A DNA stretch of 64,000 nt from Anagrus nilaparvatae. Lineage: Eukaryota > Arthropoda > Insecta > Hymenoptera > Mymaridae. Shown here one piece after another: positions 38,300 to 50,477 of this stretch. Location of the stretch: positions 14,712,001 through 14,776,000 of the forward strand of contig JAKSXM010000137.1 in assembly GCA_022575985.1 (NCBI GenBank), read 5' to 3'. A program made the position numbers and the translations under genes. Within the stretch, counting starts at the first letter, position 1; each line of letters starts with the position of its first letter. The notes beneath the pieces are model-generated. The model made no database searches. It was given only the letters and a program-made list of their open reading frames with translations, and was not told the origin of the DNA.

Positions 38300-39480
38300 G
38301 CGAAAGATCTACACGTTTAGCTGTTTTTTGATTTGAGTATATTAAATATTATATTTTTTTTTTTTTAGAAATATCATTCTTCTAAAGCTTTCTAAATAAT
38401 TTTAAAAAAGTGTTGAGAGAATATTTTCATCAAAATTGGATTTACTCATATTAAAAAATAGCTAATGATTCAGTAATTTATTAACTTTAAAATTTAAATT
38501 TTTTGACTATTTATGGAAAAAAATTTTTTTTAAACTTTAGCCAATATCTATTTTGTTTTTTTTTTATTTTCAATTTGTTTATAAAAAAAAATATTAATGA
38601 CTATTTCAAAAATATATGACTAATATTCGAAAATATGAAAAATTATGAAAATTAAAAAAAAAAATGGCCTTGAATAAAATTATTTTTTTGGGAAACATAC
38701 AATTTTTATATTATTTTACAAAGAAAAATTTTTCAGAAATAACATTTTTTTCTTTGAAAAAGAAACGACGTTTATTTCTTAACATATTTAATTTTAGTTC
38801 AGTTCCTTATTTAAAAACAAAAATCTTTTTTTTTGTCTAAATTGACGAATTTAAAAAATAAATGATAGTAGTAAAATTAATAATTTATCCAACACAACAC
38901 GTATATTTATTTTGTTTCTTAAATTTTATGTTCAAATTTTGTAATAAAATGTGTAATTTTATTATATCTTAATATATTTATAAATAAAATTTTAAATACT
39001 TAATTATAAAGAAAATTTTTTGATTTAATACAAAGCTTGTTTATTAAAAATGAAAAATTTTTCATTTTGTGCTTACCAAAAAATCTTTGTAAGGTAAAAG
39101 GATTCTAGTCAAAAAAATATCATAAAAGTAACAGAGTTTTTGGAATCTAGGGATTTTGTGGACAGATTCTGGTCATAATTTCTGGGACCTGCTTCTTCTA
39201 TCACCCATTGAAAATTTTGACTGGGTTTTTGAATTGGTAGAAAAGCTTTTTTCTGGAAAAGTTTTAGAAATTTCTAAATCTGCTTCTTATAAAAAAAAAA
39301 AACTAAAAAACAATGAAATTTCATAAAAATCGTCGATATGATCAAAAAAATTAGCCAAATTGCATAATTTTTATATTCATGCTTTTTCTTTGTATACAGT
39401 GTTTTAAAAATATCTAAATTTTGCCATAAAAATGACTTTAATAAATTACTTCCCAAAAAATCCCGCAGATTACAGAAATA
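38300..39480. other. AT-rich spacer upstream of Mp20
   Basis: About 1.2 kb of very AT-rich DNA with no supported gene or repeat. It may contain Mp20 muscle enhancers; ctatttatgg near 38508 loosely resembles a MEF2 site, but such matches are expected by chance here. Confidence 0.35.
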
Positions 39481-39490
39481 CATTTGCTTC

Positions 39491-40286
39491 CAGCGGTGCA
39501 CCCAACGGATAGTCGGGGCCTAGGTGTAAAAAAAAAGGCCAAACCTTTAAAAAGCACGACCCTGGCTGACTTACGATGAAACCTATGGGAATCTCTTCAG
39601 ACAGCCCTAAAGAACATTGTATACAATGAATAAACTTGCGCTGGTGAAAATTAGGTGAAACCCCTCCCCCCCTTTAAGCCCTAAAATTTAAATAGATCTT
39701 TTTTTGTAATTTTAACGACCCCTAGTAGGTTTTTTGGGTCACTGATTACGAATATGATATCGGTTTTTACCGAAAATGATTCAGTTGCCCACAATAGGCA
39801 ACTTCAGATTAATTTTTGGGTCTTTTTAAATTGATCTTTTTTTGTAATTTAACGACCCCCAGTAGGTTTTTTGGGTCATTGAACACGAATATGATATCTA
39901 CTAAAAGTCGTGAAAAAGAAGGAAAACGCCTGAAGTTGCCTATTGTAGGCACCTGAATCATTTTCGGTAAAAACCGATATCATATTCGTGTTCAGTGACC
40001 CAAAAAACCTACTAGGGGTCGTTAAAATTATAAAAAAAGAGCAATTTAAAAGTACCCAAAAATTAATCTGAAGTTGCCTATTGTGGGCAACTGAATCATT
40101 TTCGGTTTTCACCCAATTTTCACCAGCGCAAGTTTTTCATTGTATACAGTGTTCTTTAAGCCTGTCTGAAGAGATTCCCATAGGTTTCATCGTAAATCAG
40201 CCAGGGTCGTGCTTTTTATTTTTCAATAACGAAATAGACCCGACTAGGAGGGCAAATTCCCTTTTTAAAACCAAGATCCGCCACTG
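39491..40286. mobile_element. 796 bp foldback element with CAG...CTG ends (hAT-like MITE)
   Basis: The left end starts cagcggtgcacccaacgg and the right end reads (reverse complement) cagtggcggatcttgg. Long inverted arms follow: gcacgaccctggctga at ~39556 pairs with tcagccagggtcgtgc at ~40197. Inside are repeated units with cgacccctagtaggttttttg and gttgcctattgtgggcaact. Flanks are tttgcttc (left) and attgcttt (right), an imperfect 8 bp duplication. A CAG(T/C)GG terminus plus 8 bp duplication suits hAT-derived non-autonomous elements. There is no transposase. Confidence 0.7.
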
Positions 40287-41039
40287 ATTGCTTTTTTGTT
40301 ATTTATTTTTATCAGGGGAAAATTTAAACATTTTTAAAGAGTATAAAAGAAATTCAAGAAATCAAAGAACCAAAAATTAGCTTAACAAATAAAATGATAG
40401 CTCTCTTGATATTTTTTTTGTAATATTTGTGAATAGAAGAACGTTGGTTTGGCTAATTAAAAAAAATTTTCTAGAACAAACCAGCTTTAAGCTCTTTAAT
40501 TTTGTGCTTTAACATTCAGGGTTAATGATCTTTTAACTGATTTAAAAATTGCGAATCAATTTCACAAATTTTGAGCATGAGTCTTTAATCTAACTAATTT
40601 TTTTAGTTTTTGACAGTAAGTCGTTCTGCATATAAAAGAATATAGAAAAAAAAATAAAATTTCTATTTAAGTTTAGAAAATTAAATTAATATTTATATAT
40701 ACCTAAGCAACAACTGGTGTAATAAACTTAAAATAATATATTATATTTGAAGAAAAATTATTGGGGTCAAGGTAGAAATTAAATATTTCAAAAAAAGAAA
40801 AGAGTGAAAAATCAAGGTTAATAATGTAAATAAATTTTATTATTATATAATATATATATATGTTTAAATTTTTTATTTGACAATTAACACATATAAATTC
40901 ATGAATTTCGGTCAAAAATTAAAATTATATTATTATTGTTATTATATGATGCAGTTCCAAAAAAATATCATTTTCTCTTTTCGAGGTTTTTTTCTTCACG
41001 TTTTGTTGACTTTTAATGATATGCTCATTATTTATCGTC

Positions 41040-41128
41040 TAATACTAAGTGGCTATATATATATATATATATATATACATTTCTGACTCAGTTTTATAAA
41101 TATTATTACATATATATATATATATACG
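41040..41128. repeat. (TA)n microsatellites
   Basis: Two TA-dinucleotide runs (about 41053-41078 and 41108-41127) within an AT-rich spacer. Confidence 0.8.
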
Positions 41129-43556
41129 TTAAATTTTCTATTTCAAAAATCCACATTCATAATATTTTCTTTCATTTATTTTAAAATTCATTTTTCTTTG
41201 TTTTTTTCAAGACCAATAGTAAATTTTTCTACTTTGATAAAATATTTTTATACATGTATTAGAACTGCAGTTCTTGTGTATTTTTTGAGTAGGTATAAGT
41301 ATATAAAATTATGGTAATATATTGTGTCTGACTAACTTGGACTTAATCTACTTATAAGTAGTAAATACCCACGTATGCCTGAATATATACTATGTAAATT
41401 TATAACGTCAAATTTTTATACAAACAATTATCTCATAAGAAAATATACTTTATTTAAACATGGTTTTTAGAAATTTAATCAATATTAGATTTTGATTGGT
41501 ATGTGCGGGTAAGTAGAAATGTACCGATATAGTCAGACTTATTTTTGGAATGCTAATATAAATATCTTTAGAAATTTTTATACTATAGATGGGATAATTT
41601 ACTATTATTTCTTGCTGGTGTATTTAGGGTCTAGAAGTATTTTTGCAACATAAAATTCATCAATTTTATAAATTTTCTTTTACGTTCTTAATATTTTTTA
41701 CTGAATTCAAAAGAATTCTTTTTTGAAGAAATATAAATACCCTATATATACCCTGGTTTCATTTAGGTCACCTGGGTGACTTAAATTTCGTCTGTATTAC
41801 CCCTCAGGACAATGGGGCACAGGCTAAACTTTGATGCTTTATCAAAAAGCTTTGTTGAGTAATGTGTAAAGCTTTATTCTGGTTTCAAAAGACTCACTCA
41901 GGTGTCTTTCCGAAACCAGCAGGTTTTCCGTTCGTACAATGGATTCTTGGTCAAAGGTCTAGAAATTTGTTATCTTGGTGGCATATATAGTGCATTTGAA
42001 GCCGTTCGAGTGGTTTCAAAAAAGTCACTCAATTTCTTATGGGCTGTCTACCTTTGGGAAACCAAATTACAATCTACAGTTATGGGCGACTTTGATATAT
42101 TGAAAACAAAGGCCCCAATACCCTCTGCTTATTACAATGGCTCTTTTGGGATTAGTAAAAGATAAAAGATAAACATAGAGCTTAGTACTGTTAATAAATA
42201 GGGTTTTTTCGAGGGTTTTTGGGCAATTTTCAATCTGATGCTGCAATAACGTTTGTAAACCAAAACACTTCTGGTTGATATCATTTTTCGTCTATAAGAG
42301 CCACCTTTCAAGCCCTGTAAACCGCGATTTTTTATAACTAGTTCTCTTATCGCTATAGCTAATTAACTGAGTAGCAATTATTTGGCCAAAATCACCAATT
42401 TTTAAATTATTGCCAAAATTGTAATTCTTGACGAAAATGGATTGTATTAGGTCTCAAAAAGTTTCCGAACAATTTTTTACTCGTCCCTCGAGTTTAATTA
42501 TTTTTTTGCCTGAGATGATAATTTAAAGTCAAAATCCCAATTAACGGATTTTTAAAAATTGTCAATTTTTATAAACTTCCATTCAGCAGAGGAAAGGAGG
42601 TCACTGGAATTAGAATATTTTCGATTTAGAGACTTAGAATAATTTCAAGTAGGAGTCAGAGCCTGATCAGGCCCTGATAAGGACAAGAACTAAGAATAAT
42701 TTAGGTTTATAGATATCTTAGAAATTATTCAAAGAAAAGAGATAACTTAGTTTCGTCAAAAATTACAATTTTCGCAGCAATTTAAAACTTTGTGTTTTTG
42801 GACCAAAATGGCCATTCGGTTAATTAGCTATAGGGATTATTGTCGCCTTAATTAGGTCCCCATCATATTTCCGCCTAGAAGCCTCCACCAGCCATAGTTT
42901 GGTACTGAACTGGAATAAGGAAAAAGTAAATCTACACTTTTCACAAAAAGTTTTCTACATGCTTGTCAAAAATGGATTTTTTTTCAGTTCAATAGTAATT
43001 TTTAAAATTAAAAGTAGGATTATTTTATACATTTTAGAAAACAAAAGCGTTTGTTTTTAATTTTTCAAGCTTTAATAAATTTAAGGATTGGAAAAAATGA
43101 AATGACTAAAAAACTAATTTTTGATAATTTTTTAGTTCCAAAAAAGTAAATAAATAAATTTTTTTTCTATAATTTTATAATTTTATAATATTATATATAT
43201 TTTCAACTTTTTAAAACTTTCATAGTTCGAAAAATTTCGGATTATAAAAAACTTCCATAATTCGAAAACTTCTATAATTCGTAAAGAGAGCCCGCGGTAG
43301 AGAGTTCCACGGTATTACCAGGGTATTACATAGTTGGATTATGCGCTGCTGATGTGACCGCATCTGAAATCGATGCTACCAGCGAAAACTCCGCCAACTC
43401 CTAGCAGACTATATGAACAAGCTTTTTATACTGGCGGGCTTTTTGTGCCTATATAGAGATATGAGCTTTTTCTGTCTCAAAAAAATCTATTGAAGAACTC
43501 CAGAATCACAGCTGTACCATCTCACGGTTTCTTTCCCAATATCTACCTTTTAAAAC
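41129..43556. other. Spacer upstream of FIBP with repeat-like blocks
   Basis: 2.4 kb with no supported gene. 41740-42170 and 43290-43550 are less AT-rich than the surroundings and look like decayed repeat or UTR sequence; 42350-42843 is a palindromic element. The last ~200 bp before 43557 should hold the FIBP promoter and 5' UTR. Confidence 0.4.
42350..42843. mobile_element. ~490 bp palindromic element
   Basis: The left end ctatagctaattaactgag and the reverse complement of the right end (ctatagctaattaaccgaa) match. Both are followed by a ggcca/aatt block and then aaaattgtaattcttgacga against aaaattgtaatttttgacga. The middle (42590-42730) contains acttagaataatt-type phrases. No ORF or clear target duplication was found. 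Confidence 0.6.
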
Positions 43557-45000
43557 ATGTCGGAAGTAGATGCTTTTATAAGTAATTACACACTTGTTGA
43601 CCCAGAAGTATATCAACTTTGGGTGGATGGCTATTCATGTAAGCTTTAATTTATTGTTTGAAAATTTGCAAGCTAGTAAGGCTTTTAACTAAATCAACTA
43701 AATTTACACTACAGCTAGTGATGCGGTAAATATATTGCATCAAAGAGGAATTTGTCAACAAACAAATGTGCCTATCGAATTGCTTGCTTCAGATGTATTG
43801 GATCATTACAGAACATATTCCCTTCTGGAAAAACTTTTACACAGCCCTTCCAAACTGTTGAGCGAGCAACTGGCTTTTCAAATAGAACCACAAACGAGTC
43901 ATATGTTAATTGAAATGTAATGTTTCTGGATGCTGAACTAGGTTTTCATTGCTTTTTTTATTGATGCTATGTATTTTTTTCATAGGTATTACGAATTTAA
44001 TGATAGTGTTATCAGGGAGTTGTTGGGTAAAAAGCTAACATCTAAGAACAGAAAAGATATGGATGAAGTTGCTGAAAAAACAGGAATAAGTTTAAAAAGT
44101 TGCCGAAGGCAATATGACAATGTTAAAAGAATTTTTAAAGCTGTGGAAGATATGCCTGGATCTTTAGTAACTAATATCAAGCAAATATTTTTACTCCCTG
44201 ATGAATTAGCCAAGTTGTTTATTTTTTATACCTTAGCCTTTTGTTTTATGCTAGTCATTTATAAAGCATGTTATAATTTGCAGGAGATATGCAGCGGTTG
44301 TATTTATATCTTGTTTAAGATTTGAAATGAATAAAAGGAAACTGCAGTATTTAACTTTCCCTGATATTTACCATTGTGCCAATAGTATGATGAACTTATG
44401 GACTTACCGTTTAACTGGGCTAGAGTATTTTGACACTGATTTAGATAGAGAATTTCTACTGGAGTTACCAGAATGTAGAATTCTTATAGAGAATGAAAAG
44501 CACCATAAACAGTAAGATCTAAAGCTAGCTAAAAATTTTAATATCTATTCAAGTTTTGGTGCTTAATCAAGTTGCTAATTTGGTTTTAATGCTTCCAGTT
44601 TAGTGTGTATAAAGCTAAAGACAAGCTTTTTGGACAAAACATTCCAAGAGTTGGAAGCAAATTTTAAAACATACACAAGAGCAATACTTGGAATTGCTTG
44701 CAATTTGCACAGATCAAGAGAATTGCGCTTTTTTTTTCTTGAATTGGTTGAGAAATGCATTGAACCATGGAAAAGTATTAACTGGTCTCACTCTGATTTA
44801 AGGAATTTTTTAACAGCGTATACCCAATGTGCTCTTGACATGGATGTTTTGAGGTATGCTTAATTGAAAAAAGCTTCAAATTAATTTAATAATGTTTTTA
44901 ATGCTTTTAATTTGCTTTCAGAGAAAATGAATTAAGAGATGCCTTTGATCGCTACATGAAAGTTGTATCTTGCTGTTTATTGAGAATGTTTCATACATAA
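43557..45000 (+). CDS. FIBP: FIBP, acidic FGF intracellular-binding protein
   Basis: Six exons: 43557-43638, 43715-43916, 43986-44213, 44284-44511, 44599-44853, 44922-45000; 357 residues, the vertebrate length. In vertebrates FIBP binds internalised FGF1 and the kinase LRRK-type partners less certainly; its basic role is poorly defined. Recognisable family blocks: [20 protein letters not shown] at the start, then [50 protein letters not shown] and [13 protein letters not shown], and a C-terminus ending CCLLRMFHT. It is a soluble helical protein with no signal peptide or membrane segment. Exon 3 uses the donor gttgtt, weaker than its neighbours, but the joined frame (LAK-RYAAVVF) is the family sequence. 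It is followed by XPC on the same strand, 436 bp away. Confidence 0.93.
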
Positions 45001-45436
45001 TTTAATAATTTGTTATATTACATATTTATATTTCTGTTATTTATAAATAATTTATTTATTTATTACAAGCTTTGAATATATTAATTAATATTATTAATAG
45101 AAAGTTCCATAATACTTTTGTTTATTTATTCACAAAGCATTAATACATGTTTTTACTTTGTTTGGCATTCTTGCACCAGCCCATCGACAAATTTGAAATT
45201 TAGCGGTTTTATAATAAATACTACCAACTTTATATTGCATATTTTATATTAGTAAAGTTGTCGATAGTGGGCATGGTAAATTATGGCGCATTTTAGTGCA
45301 ACTATAAACATGAGGCTAAAATGCAAAACATAAACAGAGTTAAATGGTGTAATTTATTTTTAATAAATTTTTTCTTAAAATGTTAATTATTTATTTCACA
45401 TAAATTATTAATTTATAAGTTGAATGAATATTAAAA

Positions 45437-48400
45437 ATGAGTAATTTATCGGATGACGACAGTTCCGATAGCAGTAATGACTTTTTAGTTCCGGCGAAAA
45501 AAATTGATTTAGAATCATCATTTTTTAAAAATGAAACAATTAAACCTAAATCAAAAACAAATGTTTTCCAAGAAAGTTCTGATGATTCTGATGAAGATCT
45601 CGAAGATCCAGTAAGTAATGTCAGCTCTGCAGAACTCTTAGCCCAAGTTCTAAAAAATCTTGAAAATTCGCAAAATAAATTATTGGCAGGTTCCAGTAAT
45701 TTAGATCAAGCACAACAATCTACTTCAAAACAAGAAACAAAAAATGAAGATGTTAAAGATCAAATGCTTTCAAAAGAAATTAATGATCTTCTTTTACAAG
45801 GCGAAGAAGAGTCATCATTGATTAATGAAGAGAATGATGATGACGATGATGATGAATCTAAAGCAGATGATGCAAAATCAGATTATGCTATTCCAAAAGA
45901 AGGGGTTAATATTCATCTGCCAGGTGAAAATGTTATGTTTGGTAGAAGTAAAAAAAAGAAAACAGATCTTCAGGTATTATTGAAAAATCGAATAAACCAA
46001 CGAATAAGATCAACACAAGTTTTTATTCATAAAACTGGATTACTTTGTTGGTTAAGCCATGGATTTTACTTAAACCAGGTTGCAAATGATCCAGAATTAT
46101 TAGGAATTTGTTTATCATTAATGTCTAATAGTAATTACCCAAAAGGAAGACCAGATTTAAAATATTTTGAACAATTTACAAAATGGTTTGCAAGTTTGTT
46201 TAACATTTGTGAACAATTTAAGCCAGAGGTAATAAACAAAGAAATTCTTCTAGAAAGGATAAAAAACAAAAAAATCTACAACTATTTAGAGCTTGTTTTA
46301 TTGTATATAGCATCAGTCAGGGGGATGGGTATACATTGTAGACTTGTGATTTCACTAAATCCTCCTCGCTTGAAACCAGCAAATGATCAGTTATTTCAAT
46401 TAAAAAATGAAGATAATGATCCTGTTAAACTAGAAGCAAAAGAAACTAATAAAACTATTAAGACAGTAAGTAAAAAAGAAGAAAGTGCTAAAAATAAGAA
46501 AGCACCAAAAAAAAAGCTTAAAACTGAAGATAATGAATCTCAATCACCCAAAAAAATTGTACCTGAAAATAGTCCAACTGCTGATAAAAATGCTAAATTA
46601 GAAGCTAAAAAAAATGCTGCAGCTATTATCAAAGGAAAATTAAATCTTAAAAATTTAAAGGGAAATGAAAAAAATAATTCTACTGTTAAACCTAAGGTTT
46701 CAACAAGAAGTGCAGCTAAAAATGTAACAAAAAAATCTGAAATTGAAAAGTCTGATAGTGATGTTGAAGATGAAGCTAATATGACTATTTCAAGAAAATT
46801 AAGATTAAGAACTAAAAAAGAGGTGAATGATTCAACTAAAAATAGCAAAGAAGCTGCACCAAGCACACAAATAAATAAAAAAAATTCCTTATCAAAAGTT
46901 GAAGTCATCTCTGAAGAAGAAAGTTCAGATGAAGAATCTGATCCTCCTAAAAATGTTAAAAATAAAATAATTAATAAGAAAAATCAGAAACAAAAGTCAA
47001 AAGATTTGAAAGATGAAACTGAGAAAGATGTTGAAGAAAATAAACAAGAAGCTAATACAACAATTGCAAGAAAATTAAGAACAAGAATCAATAAAAGTGA
47101 TGAAAAAAATCTTAATACAGCAAGATTTAAAAATCAAAAAGCAAGCAAAAGTACTGTATCTAAAACAGAAAACAAACGAAACGTTTCATCAGATAGTGAA
47201 GATGAAAAACAAGATGAAGAAAATTCTTATTCTACAGATGATGAATTCACTGAAAAGAAACCCAAAAAAAGAGAATTAAAAACACCATCTAAGACAGTTA
47301 AAAACACTCAAAGCAAAGCTAAAATAAAAAATGAAAGAAAAGTATTATCTTCTGATGAAGAAGAATCTGAAAATAGTAAAAATTATCACAACTGTTGGGT
47401 AGAAGTGTTCGTTGAGTCTGAAGAAAGTTGGATATGTGTAAATATATTGGACAAAAAAATTCATTGTGTCTCTGAATTATTTGTTAGTATTATTTTTATT
47501 TTAAATATAGTTAAGAAAAATTAAATAATTAAAATATTTATATTAAAATCTATAATGCTTTAAAAGATATAAATTAACAAATATTTTTTTTTCAGAAAAA
47601 AGCAGCTCAACCAGTTCTTTATGTTGTTGCTTGGAATTCATGTGGAACTATCAAAGATGTCACTCGAAGATATTGTCCAAATTGGTTAACAGATACCAGG
47701 AAAAAAAGGGTTGAAGAAAAATGGTGGAGTAGTACTTTAGGAAATTGGAAAGAAGGAAAAACAGCTATGTCTAAAGCTGAAGATGAACAACTTTTACAAA
47801 GGTTAAATAATAAATTTTTTTTTCTTTATAAATTTTTAATATATTTATTAATTTATTTTAATTAATTATTTAGGGAGTTAGAACAACCGCTTCCTAAAAC
47901 AATTACTGAATGTAAAGGTCACCCATTATATGCATTGGCAAGGCATTTGTTAAAATATGAAGCATTTTATCCCCCTGATGTTGTTCCATTAGGTCATTTA
48001 AAAACTGGTGAAGCAATTTATTCTCGTCACTGTGTACATACATTATATTCTAGAGAAACGTGGGTTAAAAGAGCTAGAGTAGTCAAACCAGCACAAGAAG
48101 CTTATAAAATAGTTAAAGCTATGCCAAAATTTGATAAGGTAAAATTAATTTTAAAGTATATTAATTTCTAAATATTAATATAATTATTAATATAATTATT
48201 AAATGTTGTATTTTAGCTATCTGGAATGAAGTTAAAAGATCAGCCTTTAGAATTATTTGGTAAATGGCAAACAGATCCTTATGTACCCCCAGAAGCAAAA
48301 GATGGTAAAGTACCTAGAAACGAATATGGAAATGTCGATTTATTCAAAATGTGCATGCTTCCAAAAGGAACAGTTTACATAAATCGTAAGCAGTTTAAAT

Positions 48401-48856
48401 TTTTAAATAATAAATAAATTTAAACATAAGTTAAAAATGAATATTTTTATAGTTCCAGGATTAAATAGAGTTTGCCGAAAATTAGACATAGATTGTGCAC
48501 CTGCAGTAGTAGGTTTTAATTTTGGTTGCAGAGGTGCATTGCCTGCTTTTGAAGGTTTTGTCGTTTGTCAAGAATATGAAGATACTGTGCGTGAAGCGTG
48601 GGAAATAGATCAAAAAGAAGCACAAAAACGTGCGACAGAAAAAAGAGATAAAAGAATATGGGGCAATTGGAAAAAACTAATAAAAGGATTGTTTATTCGT
48701 GAAAGAATCGCTGCTAAATATTTAAATGTCGACGATAACAGCGACGAAGAAAAATCTAGCAAACCTACTAATAAATCTAAAACAAATGTTGAACCTAAAA
48801 AAAGAGCTAAAAAACAAACTGGAACTGGAAGTGCTAAGAAAAAAATTAAATCATAA
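45437..48856 (+). CDS. XPC: XPC/Rad4 DNA damage recognition protein
   Basis: Five exons: 45437-47482, 47596-47801, 47874-48138, 48217-48385, 48453-48856; 1,029 residues (human 940). XPC senses helix-distorting lesions and starts global-genome nucleotide excision repair. After an acidic N-terminus comes the first half of the Rad4 transglutaminase-like fold (KTGLLCWLSHGFYLN to ASVRGMGIHCRLVIS). A 300-residue Lys/Ser/Glu-rich insert follows, and the second half resumes at NCWVEVFVESEESWICVN. BHD domains 1-3 follow: HPLYALARHLLKYE, YSRHCVHTLYSRETW, GKVPRNEYGNVDLF, LNRVCRKLDIDCAPAVVGF. The C-terminus is basic. The 2 kb first exon is unusual here and holds the whole disordered insert. The exon 1 donor (gttagt, 47483) was placed from the alignment; reading on gives a stop at 47524. 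Confidence 0.95.
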
Positions 48857-50477
48857 TAAACTTAAGGTATTCAGATATTTTTATACTTTTTATAATTTAT
48901 TTTTTAACTTGTTTTACAATCAAACAAGAAATTTATAAGAAATTATTTTTTACTTATTTGCAAAGAAATAATTGAACACATATTTATTAAAAATTCTAAT
49001 AAAATCAAATTTACAGTCAGTTTTGTTTAATAATGCCTAGCAACAATAAAAATGCACTTGAAATTCTTTAACTTAATTTTAATTATAAATTTTCAATATA
49101 TTTTGAATACTTAATTATTTATAAATAAATTACAGCATGATTTATTTGTGATCAAATAATTTCTACATAACATAAAAGTGAAACATTTGGCCAATATCTA
49201 TCACAATTCTTCTAATAAGACCAGTCATACATTCTTACTTAAAAATCAGTCTATAAAAATTAGGTATTACTTATTTGTTTGTATATATAGTAATTCTATT
49301 ACTGTTTTTAAACAACTTTTTTCACATTTGTAATATGCTAGTTTAACTACTTAATTATATACAATTTACTATTTCATTTTTATTTATTTTTTTTTACGTT
49401 ATAAGTTCATTTGTTATAATGCAATTGTTAAATTGTATAATGTCTGTATTTTTTAAAAAAGTAAGACAAATGTACAATTCACTGAAACTATGTTTCATAT
49501 TATTATTACATAGCAGATAATTATTTTGTTTGTATAATTATTACTGTATAAATCTGTCCTTATTTGTATTCTATAATTTATAATAATTTATACCTAATTC
49601 TATTTAAAAAAAAAATATATTCGATTAATAAATATCTTATTTTTTTATAAATGCATTTTATAAATATTTTTTTAACATCCATAATTAAAATTCATAAATA
49701 TCTATATCACTTTATAAATGGACATGTTCAACAGAAAATCACCAGAAAATTTGAAAATTATATTGTCACGACCTGTAAAACTAGATAAATGAAAGAAAAC
49801 GCAATCTACTTGCGATCTTAGTTATTCTTTAATTTTCTGGCCAACTTTTATTTTATCCGGACTACCCCGAAAATTTTTTGACCAAAACTGAGAACTGATT
49901 TCATCGAGTGAAAATTGGAATACATGTACATAACTATTTTTAATTTTTTTTATAATACTGTCCAGAACTAAATTAAAAAATAGAAAGCTAAAAAATTATT
50001 TCAAATTTCCGCCAGGCGATTTTACTCTAACATGCCCAATTATATTTTTAACAAATCATACCAAATCTATTTCAAACAAAAAATTATCTATATTTTTACA
50101 CTATATAATTATATAAATACTATTTACATGAAATCACTTTTTTTTCAACTTATTTTCATAAAATCCAATAAATATTTCTTTTTTTCTTTATAAAATTCAA
50201 AATATTTTGTCATATTATAAATAAAAAGTGCAAAATATTTTGCAATCATATATGTCACACACTTAAACATATAATTATGAGGTATTACAACTCTGTGTTT
50301 GTAAATAAATTTTTTATACAAACTAAAAAAACAATATTTAAAATATTTCATAATAAATTATAACTATTTATAATAATAATAATAATTATTAAAATAAAAA
50401 AAATTTTTTATATTAAAAAATATTTTATGAATATTATATTGGCAAAATTATCATGTTACAATAGTATATCTAAGTCT
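48857..50477. other. Spacer between convergent XPC and TMEM86
   Basis: 1.6 kb of AT-rich sequence containing the 3' UTRs. Around 49770-49870 there is a weak resemblance to the dispersed palindromic family (ttgcgatcttagttattctt), not strong enough to call. No gene seen. Confidence 0.45.

Noticed and set aside
46540..46908. 122-codon minus-strand ORF inside XPC
   Set aside because: Antisense shadow of the Lys/Ser-rich XPC exon; its Phe/Leu/Ser composition is simply the reverse of AAA/GAA/TCA codons.
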